Shown here in pieces: positions 52,332 through 60,725 of a stretch of DNA of 64,000 nt. The DNA is from DATFDN01 sp963818885 (GTDB lineage Bacteria; Pseudomonadota; Alphaproteobacteria; Acetobacterales; Acetobacteraceae), in the NCBI GenBank assembly GCA_963818885.1, contig CAWFTP010000006.1, positions 248,001 to 312,000 of the forward strand. The letters run 5' to 3'. A program made the translations under genes and the position numbers. Positions within the stretch are counted from its first letter, which is position 1. Each line of letters starts with the position of its first letter. The notes beneath the pieces were generated by a model. The model was not told where the DNA came from, did no database searches, and was given only the letters and a program-made list of their open reading frames with translations.

Positions 52332-54269
52332 GTGCCTCCCGTCAACACGTATGAGCTGCTGGTCCAGAACATCGTCGACTATGCGATCTACATGCTGGAT
52401 CGCGGTGGACGGGTGGCGAGCTGGAATGCCGGGGCGGAACGCATCAAGGGCTATGCCGCCGATGAGATCATCGGAGAGCATTTCTCGCGTTTCTACACCG
52501 AAGAGGATCGGGCGACGGGCGTGCCGCAGCAGGTGCTGAGGATCGCCACCGAGACCGGCCGCTTCGCCGCCGAGGCGTGGCGCGTCCGCAAGGACGGCAG
52601 CCGCTTCTGGGCGGCGGTCGTCGTCGACCCGATCTATCAGGATGGCGCGCTGGTCGGCTTCGCCAAGATCACGCGCGACATGACCGAGCAGCGCAAGGCC
52701 CAGCTCGCGGCGCTTGACAGCGAACGGCGGTTTCGCCTGCTGGTCCAGGGCGTGACCGACTATGCGATCTTCATGCTCGACCCCGAAGGATGCGTCACCA
52801 ACTGGAACGCCGGAGCGGAGCGCATCAAGGGATACGCCGCCTCCGAGATCGTCGGCCAGCATCTTTCGCAATTCTACACGCCGGAAGATGTCGCGGCGCG
52901 GCTGCCGTGGCGCGCGCTCGAGACGGCGCACAAGGAGGGCCACTACCAGGCGGAGGGCTGGCGGATGCGCAAGGACGGCAGCCGCTTCTGGGCCAGCGTC
53001 GTCATCGCCGCGATCTACGACGAGGGCCAGCACGTCGGCTTCGCCAAGATCACCCGCGACCTGACAGAGCGGCGCGAGACGCAGCTGCAGCTGGAGCAGT
53101 CCCGCGAGCAGCTGCTGCAATCCCAGAAGATGGAGGCCGTCGGCCAGCTGACTGGCGGGATCGCGCATGATTTCAACAATATGCTGACCGGCATCACCGG
53201 CAGTCTGGAGCTGATGAGGGCGCGGGTCGCGCAGGGGCGGATCGGCGACCTCGAGCGCTACATCGCCACTGCCCAGGGGGCGGCGGCGCGGGCCGCCGCG
53301 CTCACCCACCGGCTGCTCGCCTTCGCGCGGCGCCAGACGCTCGATCCCAAGCCTGTCGATGCCAATCGGCTCGTCGCCGGCATGGAGGATCTGGTGCGGC
53401 GCGCCGTCGGGCCGGCGATCGAGCTGGTGACGCTCCTGCCTGATGATCTCTGGCTGACCCGATGCGATGCCAACCAGCTCGAGAACACGCTGCTCAATCT
53501 GTGCATCAACGCGCGCGACGCTATGCCTGACAGCGGGCGGCTGACCGTGCGAACCGCCAACGTCGCGCTCGACGAGACAGCGGCACGCCGGCGCGATTTG
53601 CCAGCAGGCGAATATGTCGTGATCAGCGTGGGGGATACCGGCACAGGGATGACGCCGGAGGTGGCGGCGCGGGCGTTCGATCCGTTCTTCACCACGAAGC
53701 CGACGGGGCAGGGCACCGGGCTCGGCCTGTCGATGATCTATGGCTTTGCCCGCCAATCCGGCGGGGATGCGCAGATCAATTCCACGCAAGGCGTGGGCAC
53801 GACGGTGCGCGTCCATCTGCCCCGGTATCACGGCACGGAGGGCGAGGAGACCGCGCCGGCCGCGCCGTTCGACGCACCGCGAAGGAAGGTCGGTGAGACC
53901 GTGCTGGTGGTGGACGATGAACCGAGTGTTCGGCAGCTGGTGACGGAGGTGCTGAGGGATCTGGGATACGGGGCGATCGAGGCAGCGGACGGCGTGTCCG
54001 GGCTCCAGTTGCTGCAATCGGACGCTCGCATCGACCTGCTGATATCGGATGTCGGCTTGCCCGGCGGCGTGAACGGTCGGCAGATGGCGGACGCGGCGTG
54101 CCAGGTCCGTCCCGCGCTGAAGGTCCTGTTCGTCACCGGCTACGCCGAGGCAGCGGCGATCGGGGAAGCGCTCGACGCCGGAATGCAGGTGCTGACGAAG
54201 CCGTTCACAGTGGAGACCCTCGTGTCTCGGGTCCGCGCGATCCTGCGCCATCCCGACGCCGGATCGTGA
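52332..54269 (+). CDS. PAS-PAS hybrid histidine kinase with C-terminal receiver
   Basis: Cytoplasmic hybrid sensor kinase of 645 residues. Two PAS domains in tandem (about residues 8-125 and 135-250) are close copies, both containing WNAGAERIKGYAA and RKDGSRFWA, so a recent internal duplication is likely. HisKA with His279 in GGIAHDFNNMLTGI, an ATPase domain with GDTGTGMTPE and GQGTGLGLSM, and a receiver with the acceptor Asp in LLISDVGLPGG. No membrane segment, so it senses something internal, possibly by a PAS-bound cofactor. GTG start after AAGGGGAA. The cognate output is not adjacent. Confidence 0.92.
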   Translation: MPPVNTYELLVQNIVDYAIYMLDRGGRVASWNAGAERIKGYAADEIIGEHFSRFYTEEDRATGVPQQVLRIATETGRFAAEAWRVRKDGSRFWAAVVVDPIYQDGALVGFAKITRDMTEQRKAQLAALDSERRFRLLVQGVTDYAIFMLDPEGCVTNWNAGAERIKGYAASEIVGQHLSQFYTPEDVAARLPWRALETAHKEGHYQAEGWRMRKDGSRFWASVVIAAIYDEGQHVGFAKITRDLTERRETQLQLEQSREQLLQSQKMEAVGQLTGGIAHDFNNMLTGITGSLELMRARVAQGRIGDLERYIATAQGAAARAAALTHRLLAFARRQTLDPKPVDANRLVAGMEDLVRRAVGPAIELVTLLPDDLWLTRCDANQLENTLLNLCINARDAMPDSGRLTVRTANVALDETAARRRDLPAGEYVVISVGDTGTGMTPEVAARAFDPFFTTKPTGQGTGLGLSMIYGFARQSGGDAQINSTQGVGTTVRVHLPRYHGTEGEETAPAAPFDAPRRKVGETVLVVDDEPSVRQLVTEVLRDLGYGAIEAADGVSGLQLLQSDARIDLLISDVGLPGGVNGRQMADAACQVRPALKVLFVTGYAEAAAIGEALDAGMQVLTKPFTVETLVSRVRAILRHPDAGS

Positions 54270-54349
54270 CTGTGATCCAGTTCATCCGGAGCCGGTTTCA
54301 ATCAATCTAGTTTCTCCTGCCCCGGACCAATCCGGGATGGGAGGATATC

Positions 54350-55150
54350 ATGGCTCGCAAATACGGCCTCGGTTGGGTGCGCGACATGCCCGACCATCGC
54401 GACATTTTCTACTCGGCGCCGGACCATCTCCTGCCGGCCCTGCCGCCGTCCGTGGATCTGCGCGGCAAGTGCCCGCCGGTCTATGACCAGGGGGAGATCG
54501 GCAGCTGCACCGCCAACTCCGTTGCCGGCGCCCTGCACTTCGCCCGGCTGATGGACGGAGCCACGCCCGACTTTGTGCCGTCGCGCCTGTTCATCTACTA
54601 TAACGAGCGCGTGATCGAGCGTTCCGTCGCCTCTGATTCAGGCGCGCAGCTGCGCGACGGCATCAAGAGCGTGTCGAAGCAGGGCGCTCCGCCGGAGACG
54701 GAGTGGCCGTACGAGGCGGTCCCGGCCGATCCGCAAACCAACCTGTTCCCGCCGGGCAGCCCGCCGGCGACAAAGCCGCCCACGGGCGCCTATTCGGATG
54801 GCAAGGCGCACACCGCGATCGCCTACATGCGGGTGCAGCAGATCGCCGATCAGATGAAGGCGTGCCTCGCCGAAGGCTTCCCGTTCTGCTTCGGCTTTCA
54901 GGTCTACAAGAGCATGTGGGACGCCAGTGGCAATCCGGTGACGACGCTGCCGATGCCGCTCGGCAACGACCAGCCGGTGGGCGGACACGCGGTGCTGGCG
55001 GTCGGCTACGACGACGCGAAGCAGCTGTTCACGATCCGCAACTCCTGGGGAGCGAGCGTGCAGGACAAGGGGTATTTCTACATGCCCTATGCCTACATCG
55101 CCTCGAGCCTCGCCAGCGACTTCTGGACGATCCGGCGGGTCAGGACCTGA
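54350..55150 (+). CDS. Papain-family (C1) cysteine peptidase without signal or pro-region
   Basis: Bacterial C1A-type protease of 266 residues. Catalytic set: Gln47 and Cys53 in YDQGEIGSCTANSVAGAL, His213 in VGGHAVLAVGYDD, and Asn231 in TIRNSWGASVQDKGYFYMPY. The N-terminal 35 residues (GLGWVRDMPDHRDIFYSAPD) are a family-specific lead, and there is no inhibitory pro-domain or signal peptide. GGGAGGA precedes the ATG. It follows the hybrid kinase by 80 bases on the same strand; a functional tie is possible but not shown. The 224 bases after it hold no gene I can identify. Confidence 0.9.
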   Translation: MARKYGLGWVRDMPDHRDIFYSAPDHLLPALPPSVDLRGKCPPVYDQGEIGSCTANSVAGALHFARLMDGATPDFVPSRLFIYYNERVIERSVASDSGAQLRDGIKSVSKQGAPPETEWPYEAVPADPQTNLFPPGSPPATKPPTGAYSDGKAHTAIAYMRVQQIADQMKACLAEGFPFCFGFQVYKSMWDASGNPVTTLPMPLGNDQPVGGHAVLAVGYDDAKQLFTIRNSWGASVQDKGYFYMPYAYIASSLASDFWTIRRVRT

Positions 55151-55374
55151 CGGCCGGATCGGCACCGAGCTTGCATTCGCGCGTTTCGGCCGATGCCGGC
55201 GACAGGCGGGATCGGTCGAACCGCTGCGGCATCGGCCAACAAGCACGGCATGCGGCCTTCGCGTTCCGTTCTGCCTGCCGGCACCGATGGCGGGCGGCGG
55301 CGAGGGGCCCGTCTCTTCCGGCTCCGCCCGAACGTCCCTACACTGGGGCGGCAATCCGGAGAGCAGCCCGCGAC

Positions 55375-56169
55375 ATGACCGCGCAACCCGCCGCCAATTC
55401 CGTCTTGCTGCGCAGCGACCGCGACGGGGTCGTGTGGCTCACGCTGAACCGTCCGCAGGCGCGCAACGCGCTGTCGATGGGCTTGATGGAGGCGCTGCAA
55501 GCAGAGCTCGCCCGCATCGCCGACGATCCCGCCGCGAAGGTCGTGGTGATCGGCGGCGCAGGCCAGGCGTTCTGCTCCGGGCATGATCTGCGGGAGATGC
55601 GAGCAGCCGGCGGACGCGCGGCGTACGAGGCGACATTCGCCGCCTGCTCGCGCCTGATGCTGGCGATCGTGCGCCTGCCGAAGCCGGTGATCGCGCGTGT
55701 GCACGGCATCGCGACCGCCGCGGGCTGCCAGCTCGTCGCGGCCTGCGATCTCGCGGCGGCGGCGGAGACCGCGCGCTTCGCGACGCCGGGAGTGAATATC
55801 GGCCTGTTCTGCTCGACGCCAATGGTGGCGCTGACCCGCGCCGTCGGGCGCAAGGCGGCGATGGAGATGCTGCTGACCGGCGAGCTGGTCGGCGCCGCGC
55901 GCGCACGCGAGATCGGGCTGGTCAACCGCGTGGTGCCGGAGGCGGAGCTCGACGCGGTTACGGCGGCGCTTGCCCAAGAGATCGCGGCGAAGAGCCCGCT
56001 GACGCTCGCCATCGGCAAGGAGGCTTTCTATGCCCAGGCGGAGATGGGCCTCGCCGAGGCCTATCGGCACACCTCCGAGGTGATGGTTCGCAACATGCTG
56101 GCCGCCGACGCCGCCGAGGGGATCGACGCCTTCCTGCAGAAGCGCCAGCCCGTCTGGACTGGCGCGTAA
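55375..56169 (+). CDS. Enoyl-CoA hydratase/isomerase family protein
   Basis: Crotonase-fold enzyme of 264 residues. It shows VWLTLNRPQARNALSMGLME, the oxyanion-hole segment GGAGQAFCSGHDLREMRA, and KPVIARVHGIATAAGCQLVA. The catalytic Glu positions of true hydratases are not clearly present (IGLFCSTPMVALTRAVGRKA), so it may be a hydratase or a different crotonase such as an isomerase. The ATG at 55375 is chosen because similarity begins at SVLLRSDRDGVVWLTL; the open frame upstream is not coding. cbpA begins 3 bases later. Confidence 0.88.
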   Translation: MTAQPAANSVLLRSDRDGVVWLTLNRPQARNALSMGLMEALQAELARIADDPAAKVVVIGGAGQAFCSGHDLREMRAAGGRAAYEATFAACSRLMLAIVRLPKPVIARVHGIATAAGCQLVAACDLAAAAETARFATPGVNIGLFCSTPMVALTRAVGRKAAMEMLLTGELVGAARAREIGLVNRVVPEAELDAVTAALAQEIAAKSPLTLAIGKEAFYAQAEMGLAEAYRHTSEVMVRNMLAADAAEGIDAFLQKRQPVWTGA

Positions 56170-56172
56170 GGC

Positions 56173-57069
56173 ATGCCGACTGATCCCTACGAGATTCTCG
56201 GCGTCAAGCGCGACGCCAACGAGGCGGCGATCCGCGCAGCCTACCGCAAGCTCGCCAAGCGCTATCATCCGGACCTCAATCCCGGGAAGGCGGATGCTGC
56301 CGAGCGGTTCAAGCAGATCAATGCGGCGAACGACATTCTCTCCGATCCCGAGAAGCGCGCCCGCTTCGACCGCGGGGAGATCGACGCGCAGGGCAACGAG
56401 ACGCCGCGCCAGCCGAGCTGGCGCGACTTCGCGGAGGCCGCGGGGCGGCAGAAATATCATGCGCAAGGCAATATCGATCCCGACGATCTCAGCGATATTC
56501 TCGGCGCGGCGTTCGGCCAGCGCGGCGCGCGCGGCGGTTTCGCGATGCGCGGGGCGGATGCGCAATACACGCTGACGATCGGCTTCCTCGACGCGACCAA
56601 CGGAACGACGCGGCGCGTCACGTTGCCGGACGGCAAGACGCTCGACGTGCGCATCCCGCCCGGCGTGCAGGACGGCCACATCTTGCAACTCAAGGGGCAG
56701 GGTTTCCCCGGCCATGGTGATGCGCCGGCGGGCGACGCGCTGGTGGAGATCACCGTGGTGCCGCACCCGTTCTTCACGCGCGACAGCAACGACATCGTGC
56801 TCGACCTGCCGATCACGGTGAAGGAGGCGGTGCTCGGGGCAGCGCTGGAGGTGCCGACCATCACCGGAAAGGTGCGCCTGACGGTGCCACCGGGGTCGGG
56901 CACCGGCACGCGGCTGCGCCTGCGCGGGCGTGGCATCAACGGCGGGCATCAATACGTCGTGTTGCGCGTGGTGCTGCCGCCCGGCGAGGAGCCCGCACTC
57001 GCCGACTTCCTCAAGACCTGGACGCCGCGCCACGCATTCAACCCGCGCGCGGAGCTGGAGGCGGAATGA
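56173..57069 (+). CDS. cbpA: DnaJ-class co-chaperone CbpA
   Basis: Curved-DNA-binding-protein-like J-protein of 298 residues, expected to stimulate DnaK. N-terminal J domain with PYEILGVKRDANEAAIRAAY and the HPD motif in RYHPDLNPG, a short linker, and the DnaJ C-terminal beta domains (YTLTIGFLDATNGTTRRVTL; DALVEITVVPHPFFTRDSND), without a zinc-finger region. The stop shares ATGA with a CbpM-like gene, the usual pairing. Confidence 0.92.
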   Translation: MPTDPYEILGVKRDANEAAIRAAYRKLAKRYHPDLNPGKADAAERFKQINAANDILSDPEKRARFDRGEIDAQGNETPRQPSWRDFAEAAGRQKYHAQGNIDPDDLSDILGAAFGQRGARGGFAMRGADAQYTLTIGFLDATNGTTRRVTLPDGKTLDVRIPPGVQDGHILQLKGQGFPGHGDAPAGDALVEITVVPHPFFTRDSNDIVLDLPITVKEAVLGAALEVPTITGKVRLTVPPGSGTGTRLRLRGRGINGGHQYVVLRVVLPPGEEPALADFLKTWTPRHAFNPRAELEAE

Positions 57070-57377
57070 TGCAGATGCAGGCCGTGCTCGCGCTGCTCGG
57101 CGACATGCAGGAGTCCGAGCTGGTGAACTGGGTGGAGCGCGGGTGGGTGCAGCCGGACGGCGCCGGCAGCACCTGGGAGTTCCACGAGATCGACGTCGCG
57201 CGCGTGCGGCTGATCCGCGAGCTGCGCCACGACGTGGACGTCAACGAGGAGGCGATGCCGGTCGTGCTGTCGCTGCTCGACCAGGTCTATGATCTGCGTC
57301 GCGCGCTGCACCGGGTTTCGGAGGCGCTGCGGACACAGCCCGAGGATGTGCGGGAGGCTGTAATCAAGGCGCTGTAG
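57066..57377 (+). CDS. cbpM: CbpM-like chaperone modulator (MerR-type)
   Basis: Protein of 103 residues translationally coupled to cbpA. CbpM binds the J domain of CbpA and inhibits it. The pattern ESELVNWVERGWVQPDGA, FHEIDVARVRLIRELRHDV and LSLLDQVYDLRRALHRVSEA fits the CbpM/MerR_2 family. Identification is based on size, pattern and position behind cbpA. Confidence 0.85.
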   Translation: MMQMQAVLALLGDMQESELVNWVERGWVQPDGAGSTWEFHEIDVARVRLIRELRHDVDVNEEAMPVVLSLLDQVYDLRRALHRVSEALRTQPEDVREAVIKAL

Positions 57378-57384
57378 GGCGGGC

Positions 57385-57484
57385 TCCCCTCACCCTCCCT
57401 CTCCCCCGCGATGCGTGGGAGAGGGAAAAGGACACCTCTCCCGCGTGCGGGAGGGGTCGCGGAGCGAAGCGACGCGGGTGACGG
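57385..57484. repeat. Pair of hairpin repeats after cbpM
   Basis: First unit CCCCTCACCCTCCCTCTCCC with the return arm GTGGGAGAGGG; second unit CACCTCTCCCGCGTGCGGGA followed by GGTCGCGGAGCGAAGCGACG and CGGGTGACGG. It separates cbpM from the convergent small gene at 57491 and could stop transcription from both sides. Confidence 0.8.
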
Positions 57485-57490
57485 TAGCGC

Positions 57491-57733
57491 TTATACCGAA
57501 GGCGGTAGGGCGTCCCAGACGACGCGGCGGTAGTTGCGCGAGCGCGCCAATTCCTCGACGAAATTCGTCGCCTCCTCGAGCGTCGTGGCGATGTGGGAGT
57601 CGGTCCACTCCCGGCGCGGGTCGGGATTGTCCGGGTTCAGGTCGCCCGTGTACTCGGCCTTGAAGAGGTCGGGTTCCAGCTTGTGGATGCGCGCGTGAAA
57701 GTCGCCGCGAGCACCGGGAACGGTCGGTTCCAT
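57491..57733 (-). CDS. Hypothetical small protein
   Basis: Protein of 80 residues: GARGDFHARIHKLEPDLFKA, EYTGDLNPDNPDPRREWTDS and IATTLEEATNFVEELARSRN. No family recognised. It is acidic and soluble-looking, without membrane or signal segments. The ATG at 57733 follows AGGAGCATGG-like purine-rich sequence, and the gene fills the space between a hairpin repeat and the serine hydrolase, both on the same strand. Coding is plausible from its smooth composition but not proven. Confidence 0.6.
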   Translation of the reverse strand: MEPTVPGARGDFHARIHKLEPDLFKAEYTGDLNPDNPDPRREWTDSHIATTLEEATNFVEELARSRNYRRVVWDALPPSV

Positions 57734-57765
57734 GCCATGCTCCTGTTGCCCGGCCTGATATGTGC

Positions 57766-58932
57766 TCAGTCGGCGAGCGCGGCGTACACCATGTCGCGAA
57801 ATAGCAGCCGGTAGTGCTCGCGCTGGCCGGGGGCTTGGATCATCAGCACCGCAGTCAGCCGCTCCTTCGGGTCGATCCAGAAGGTCGTTCCCGCCGCGCC
57901 GCCCCAGTAGTAGGAGCCGACCGAGCCGGGGAAGGGCGCCACGCCCGCCGTGGTGCGCACGGCGAAGCCGAGGCCGAAGCCGTAGCCGGGCGGCAGGAGG
58001 TCGTGGTCACCCTCGATCGCCCCGAGATGATCCGCCGTCATGAGCTCGACGGTCGGGCGGGCGAGCAGGCGAGTCGATCCGGCGATCCCGCCATCGAGCA
58101 GCATCTGGGTGAAGCGGAGATAGTCGAGCGCGGTCGCGACCATGCCACCGCCACCCAATTCGAAACTGGGCCTCTCGCGCACCTCCAGCAGCATCACGTC
58201 GGTGCCGGTGTCGGGGTCCTTGGCGAAGCCACCGGCGAGGCGGTCGTGGTGCTGCTCGGGCACGTGGAAGCCCGAATCCGCCATCCCAAGCTTGTCGAGA
58301 ATGCGTGACTTGAGGAACGCGCCGAGGCTCTCTCCCGAAATGACTTCGACCACACGGCCGAGGACGTCGGTTGAGCGGCTGTATTCCCAGCGCGTGCCCG
58401 GATGGTGCAGCAGCGGCAGGCTCGCGAGCGTTGTCGCCTGATCCTCGTTGGTCTGGCCGCGCCGGTAGATCTTGGCGTCCATGTAGGCGCGGTGCACGGA
58501 ACCGTTGCCGCGGAACTCGTAGGTGAGGCCGGAGGTGTGGCGCAGCAGGTCCTGCACCGTGATCTCCCGCCGCGGCGTTACGGGCGCGGTCTCAGCATGG
58601 ACCTTGGTCTCGGCGAAGGCGGGGACGAAGCGCGACACCGGATCGCTGAGCAGGAAGCGGCCTTCCTCCCACAGCATCAGCGCCGCGACCGAGACCAGTG
58701 CCTTGGTCATCGAGTAGATACGGAAGATCGCATCCTCGCGCATCGGGTCGTGGGCGAGCGGGTCGCGCACGCCAAACGCCTCGTGGAACGCGAGCTTCCC
58801 GTTGCGCGCGATCGCCGCGACGGCGCCGGGAATGTGGCCCGCCTCGATGCGCGAGGTGAGCGCGGTCCGCAGGCGACCGAGGGCGGCGCTGGAGAGGCCG
58901 ACCTCTTCCGGGCGGGCGGTTGGTAGGGTCAT
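57766..58932 (-). CDS. Serine hydrolase of the beta-lactamase/esterase VIII family
   Basis: Class C-like serine hydrolase of 388 residues. The nucleophile motif SxxK is in RIYSMTKALVSVAALMLWEE, the Tyr motif is YSRS in GTRWEYSRSTDVLG, and a late GSYYWGGAAGTTFWIDPKE replaces the KTG box, as in many esterase VIII enzymes. So an esterase or peptidase is more likely than a beta-lactamase. No signal peptide is evident from the ATG at 58932. It overlaps the phosphatase stop by ATGA; the open frame upstream is a shadow. Confidence 0.88.
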   Translation of the reverse strand: MTLPTARPEEVGLSSAALGRLRTALTSRIEAGHIPGAVAAIARNGKLAFHEAFGVRDPLAHDPMREDAIFRIYSMTKALVSVAALMLWEEGRFLLSDPVSRFVPAFAETKVHAETAPVTPRREITVQDLLRHTSGLTYEFRGNGSVHRAYMDAKIYRRGQTNEDQATTLASLPLLHHPGTRWEYSRSTDVLGRVVEVISGESLGAFLKSRILDKLGMADSGFHVPEQHHDRLAGGFAKDPDTGTDVMLLEVRERPSFELGGGGMVATALDYLRFTQMLLDGGIAGSTRLLARPTVELMTADHLGAIEGDHDLLPPGYGFGLGFAVRTTAGVAPFPGSVGSYYWGGAAGTTFWIDPKERLTAVLMIQAPGQREHYRLLFRDMVYAALAD

Positions 58933-59711
58933 GCGTGTGCTCCTCCAGATGCGGGGGCGAGAAAGGCGATCCGGTCGTCCTCCAGCACCGCGCAGGTGAG
59001 CGGGCCACCGAAGCCAGCGCCGGTATCGATCGCAATGCGGTTGGGCAGGACGGCGGGTGTGGCGACGACGCTGTGGCCGTGCACAACGACGACACCGAAG
59101 GATCGCTCCGAGGAGAGGAAGATCTGGCGAATGCCCCGCAGATCGGCGCCCGTCTGCCGTGCCAGGGGCAGGCCGGGCCGAACGCCGGCATGAACGAAGA
59201 AATAGGTCCCGGCACTGTAGTGGTTGGGCAGCGTGCGCAGGAACGCAAGCAGGTCCGGAGCGAGACGCGCGGGCCAGCCGGTGCGGGCATCGCTGCCGGT
59301 TTCGTGGCGCCAGTCGGTGGCGGCCGCCGCATCGTCGGCGAGCGCGTCGAGCAGCATCTGCTCGTGATCGCCGCGCAGCGTCACCGAGGAAGCGCCGGCA
59401 TCGGCGAGCAGGGCGAGGACATCCGCGCTGCGCGGATCGGCGCCGATGACGTCGCCGAGATGGATCAGGGTCGCGTGCTGCGTTGGCCGGGTGATGAGGT
59501 CGCCGCCGATTGCCGCGTGCATCGCCATGAGCGCGGCGAGATCGCCGCGTATGTCGCCGATCGCATAGACGCGCTCTCCCGCGGGAAGCGTGCCGGGAGA
59601 CCGCGAGAACCCGAGCCGGCTCGCGCCGGAAGCGATCGGACGCGGCGTCCATGTAGGGATCGTGGCGGCTCCAAGGGCCGCGCGCACGGCGCGCCGGTTG
59701 CGCACCCTCAT
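58929..59711 (-). CDS. Metallophosphoesterase with altered metal-site residues
   Basis: Calcineurin-fold phosphatase of 260 residues resembling PrpA/ApaH-type serine/threonine or bis-nucleoside phosphatases. Expected GDxHG reads GDIRGD, GDxVDRG reads GDVIGADPRS, and GNHE reads RGDHEQ, while VHAGVRPGLPL and VVHGHSVV are normal. Thus one His and one Asn ligand are replaced. Activity may be lost or changed. ATG at 59711; another ATG at 59723 is possible. It precedes the serine hydrolase in one coupled unit. Confidence 0.82.
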   Translation of the reverse strand: MRVRNRRAVRAALGAATIPTWTPRPIASGASRLGFSRSPGTLPAGERVYAIGDIRGDLAALMAMHAAIGGDLITRPTQHATLIHLGDVIGADPRSADVLALLADAGASSVTLRGDHEQMLLDALADDAAAATDWRHETGSDARTGWPARLAPDLLAFLRTLPNHYSAGTYFFVHAGVRPGLPLARQTGADLRGIRQIFLSSERSFGVVVVHGHSVVATPAVLPNRIAIDTGAGFGGPLTCAVLEDDRIAFLAPASGGAHA

Positions 59712-59830
59712 GAGATGAACCATCCCGCCACGCCGTGACTATGCGGTCCATATGCGCTCGCGGCAACCGGTGCATCTGTTGCGCCGGAGCGGGCATGGTA
59801 TGGTCGGTGCGTCGCAACAGGAGGACGCCG

Positions 59831-60292
59831 ATGGCGAAGACGGTCCGGTTCCCGGTAGAGGGGTCCCACATCATGATGTTCGCGCGCGCCGTCGGCGATC
59901 CGAACCCGGTGTACGCGAAGCCGGAAGGGGCGATCCCGCCGCCCACGTTCATGCAGGCAGTCGCGCAGTTCGACCCCGACTACCATCTGCGTCCGAAGCC
60001 GGGCGAGAAGTGGTTCGGCTCCGGCAAGACCGCGTCAGGCGTGGAAGGCAAGCCGAAATCGCTCGGCGGCCTGCACGCGGAGCAGCATTTCGAGTACCTC
60101 CGCCCGATCAAGGCCGGCGACGTGCTGACCGCCGAATATAAGGACGGCAATGCGTGGGAGAAGGAGAGCAAGCGCGCCGGCAAGCTGAAGTTCACCGAGA
60201 AGGTGGTGGAGTACCGCAACCAAGCGGGTGAGTTGGTGGCGCGGGCGCGCAGCGTCGGCGTGACCACCGAGCGTCCCGTGGACCAGGGCTGA
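59831..60292 (+). CDS. MaoC N-terminal-type (FAS1-like) dehydratase subunit
   Basis: Hotdog-fold protein of 153 residues. The pattern VEGSHIMMFARAVGDPNPVY, PPTFMQAVAQFDPDYHLRPK and LHAEQHFEYLRPIKAGDVLT matches the MaoC_dehydrat_N family, the non-catalytic-looking half of two-subunit hydratases. The ATG at 59831 is favoured because similarity starts with MAKTVRFPV. The catalytic-type MaoC subunit follows after 10 bases, so the two most likely form a heteromer acting on enoyl-CoA-type substrates. Confidence 0.87.
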   Translation: MAKTVRFPVEGSHIMMFARAVGDPNPVYAKPEGAIPPPTFMQAVAQFDPDYHLRPKPGEKWFGSGKTASGVEGKPKSLGGLHAEQHFEYLRPIKAGDVLTAEYKDGNAWEKESKRAGKLKFTEKVVEYRNQAGELVARARSVGVTTERPVDQG

Positions 60293-60302
60293 GGAGGCGG
60301 CG

Positions 60303-60725
60303 ATGACGCTGAAGGCAAGCCAGATCAAGGTAGGCGACACGCATAAGGAGCGGATCGTGGAGAATCTCTCCCGCACCCAGCTCGTGATGTACGCGGGCGC
60401 CTCGGGCGACTATAACCCGCTGCACTCCGACGAGCCCTATTCGCTGCAGGTCGCGGGCTATCCCAGCGTGTTCGCGCACGGGATGCTGACGATGGGCATG
60501 ACCGGCAAGATGCTGACCAACTATGTCGGCGACGGCAGGCTGACCAAGTTTGGGGTACGCTTCACCAACCAGGTCTGGCCGGGCGACACGCTAGATTCCA
60601 CCGCGACGGTGAAGGCGATCAAGGACGAGGGCGGCCAGAAGATCGTCGAGCTCGACGTCGCGACCGTCAACCAGGACGGCAAGGAAGTCGTGAAGGGCTA
60701 CGCGGAGGCGCGGATCGATCCCTGA
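60303..60725 (+). CDS. MaoC-like (R)-specific enoyl-CoA hydratase subunit
   Basis: Hotdog hydratase of 140 residues carrying the hydratase 2 motif: Asp and His in YAGASGDYNPLHSDEPYSLQ, followed by VFAHGMLTMGMTGKMLTNYV and TKFGVRFTNQVWPGDTL. It is the catalytic partner of the preceding subunit. Both may feed (R)-3-hydroxyacyl-CoA metabolism. Its stop overlaps the FkbM gene start by one base. Confidence 0.9.
   Translation: MTLKASQIKVGDTHKERIVENLSRTQLVMYAGASGDYNPLHSDEPYSLQVAGYPSVFAHGMLTMGMTGKMLTNYVGDGRLTKFGVRFTNQVWPGDTLDSTATVKAIKDEGGQKIVELDVATVNQDGKEVVKGYAEARIDP

Noticed and set aside
55151..55374. Open frames between the C1 protease and the enoyl-CoA hydratase
   Set aside because: Products are Arg-rich shadows without start signals or family patterns. 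I see nothing definite in this gap.
57766..59952. A 728-codon frame covering the serine hydrolase and the phosphatase region
   Set aside because: Similarity begins only at the ATG at 58932. The upstream half is the out-of-frame phosphatase gene.
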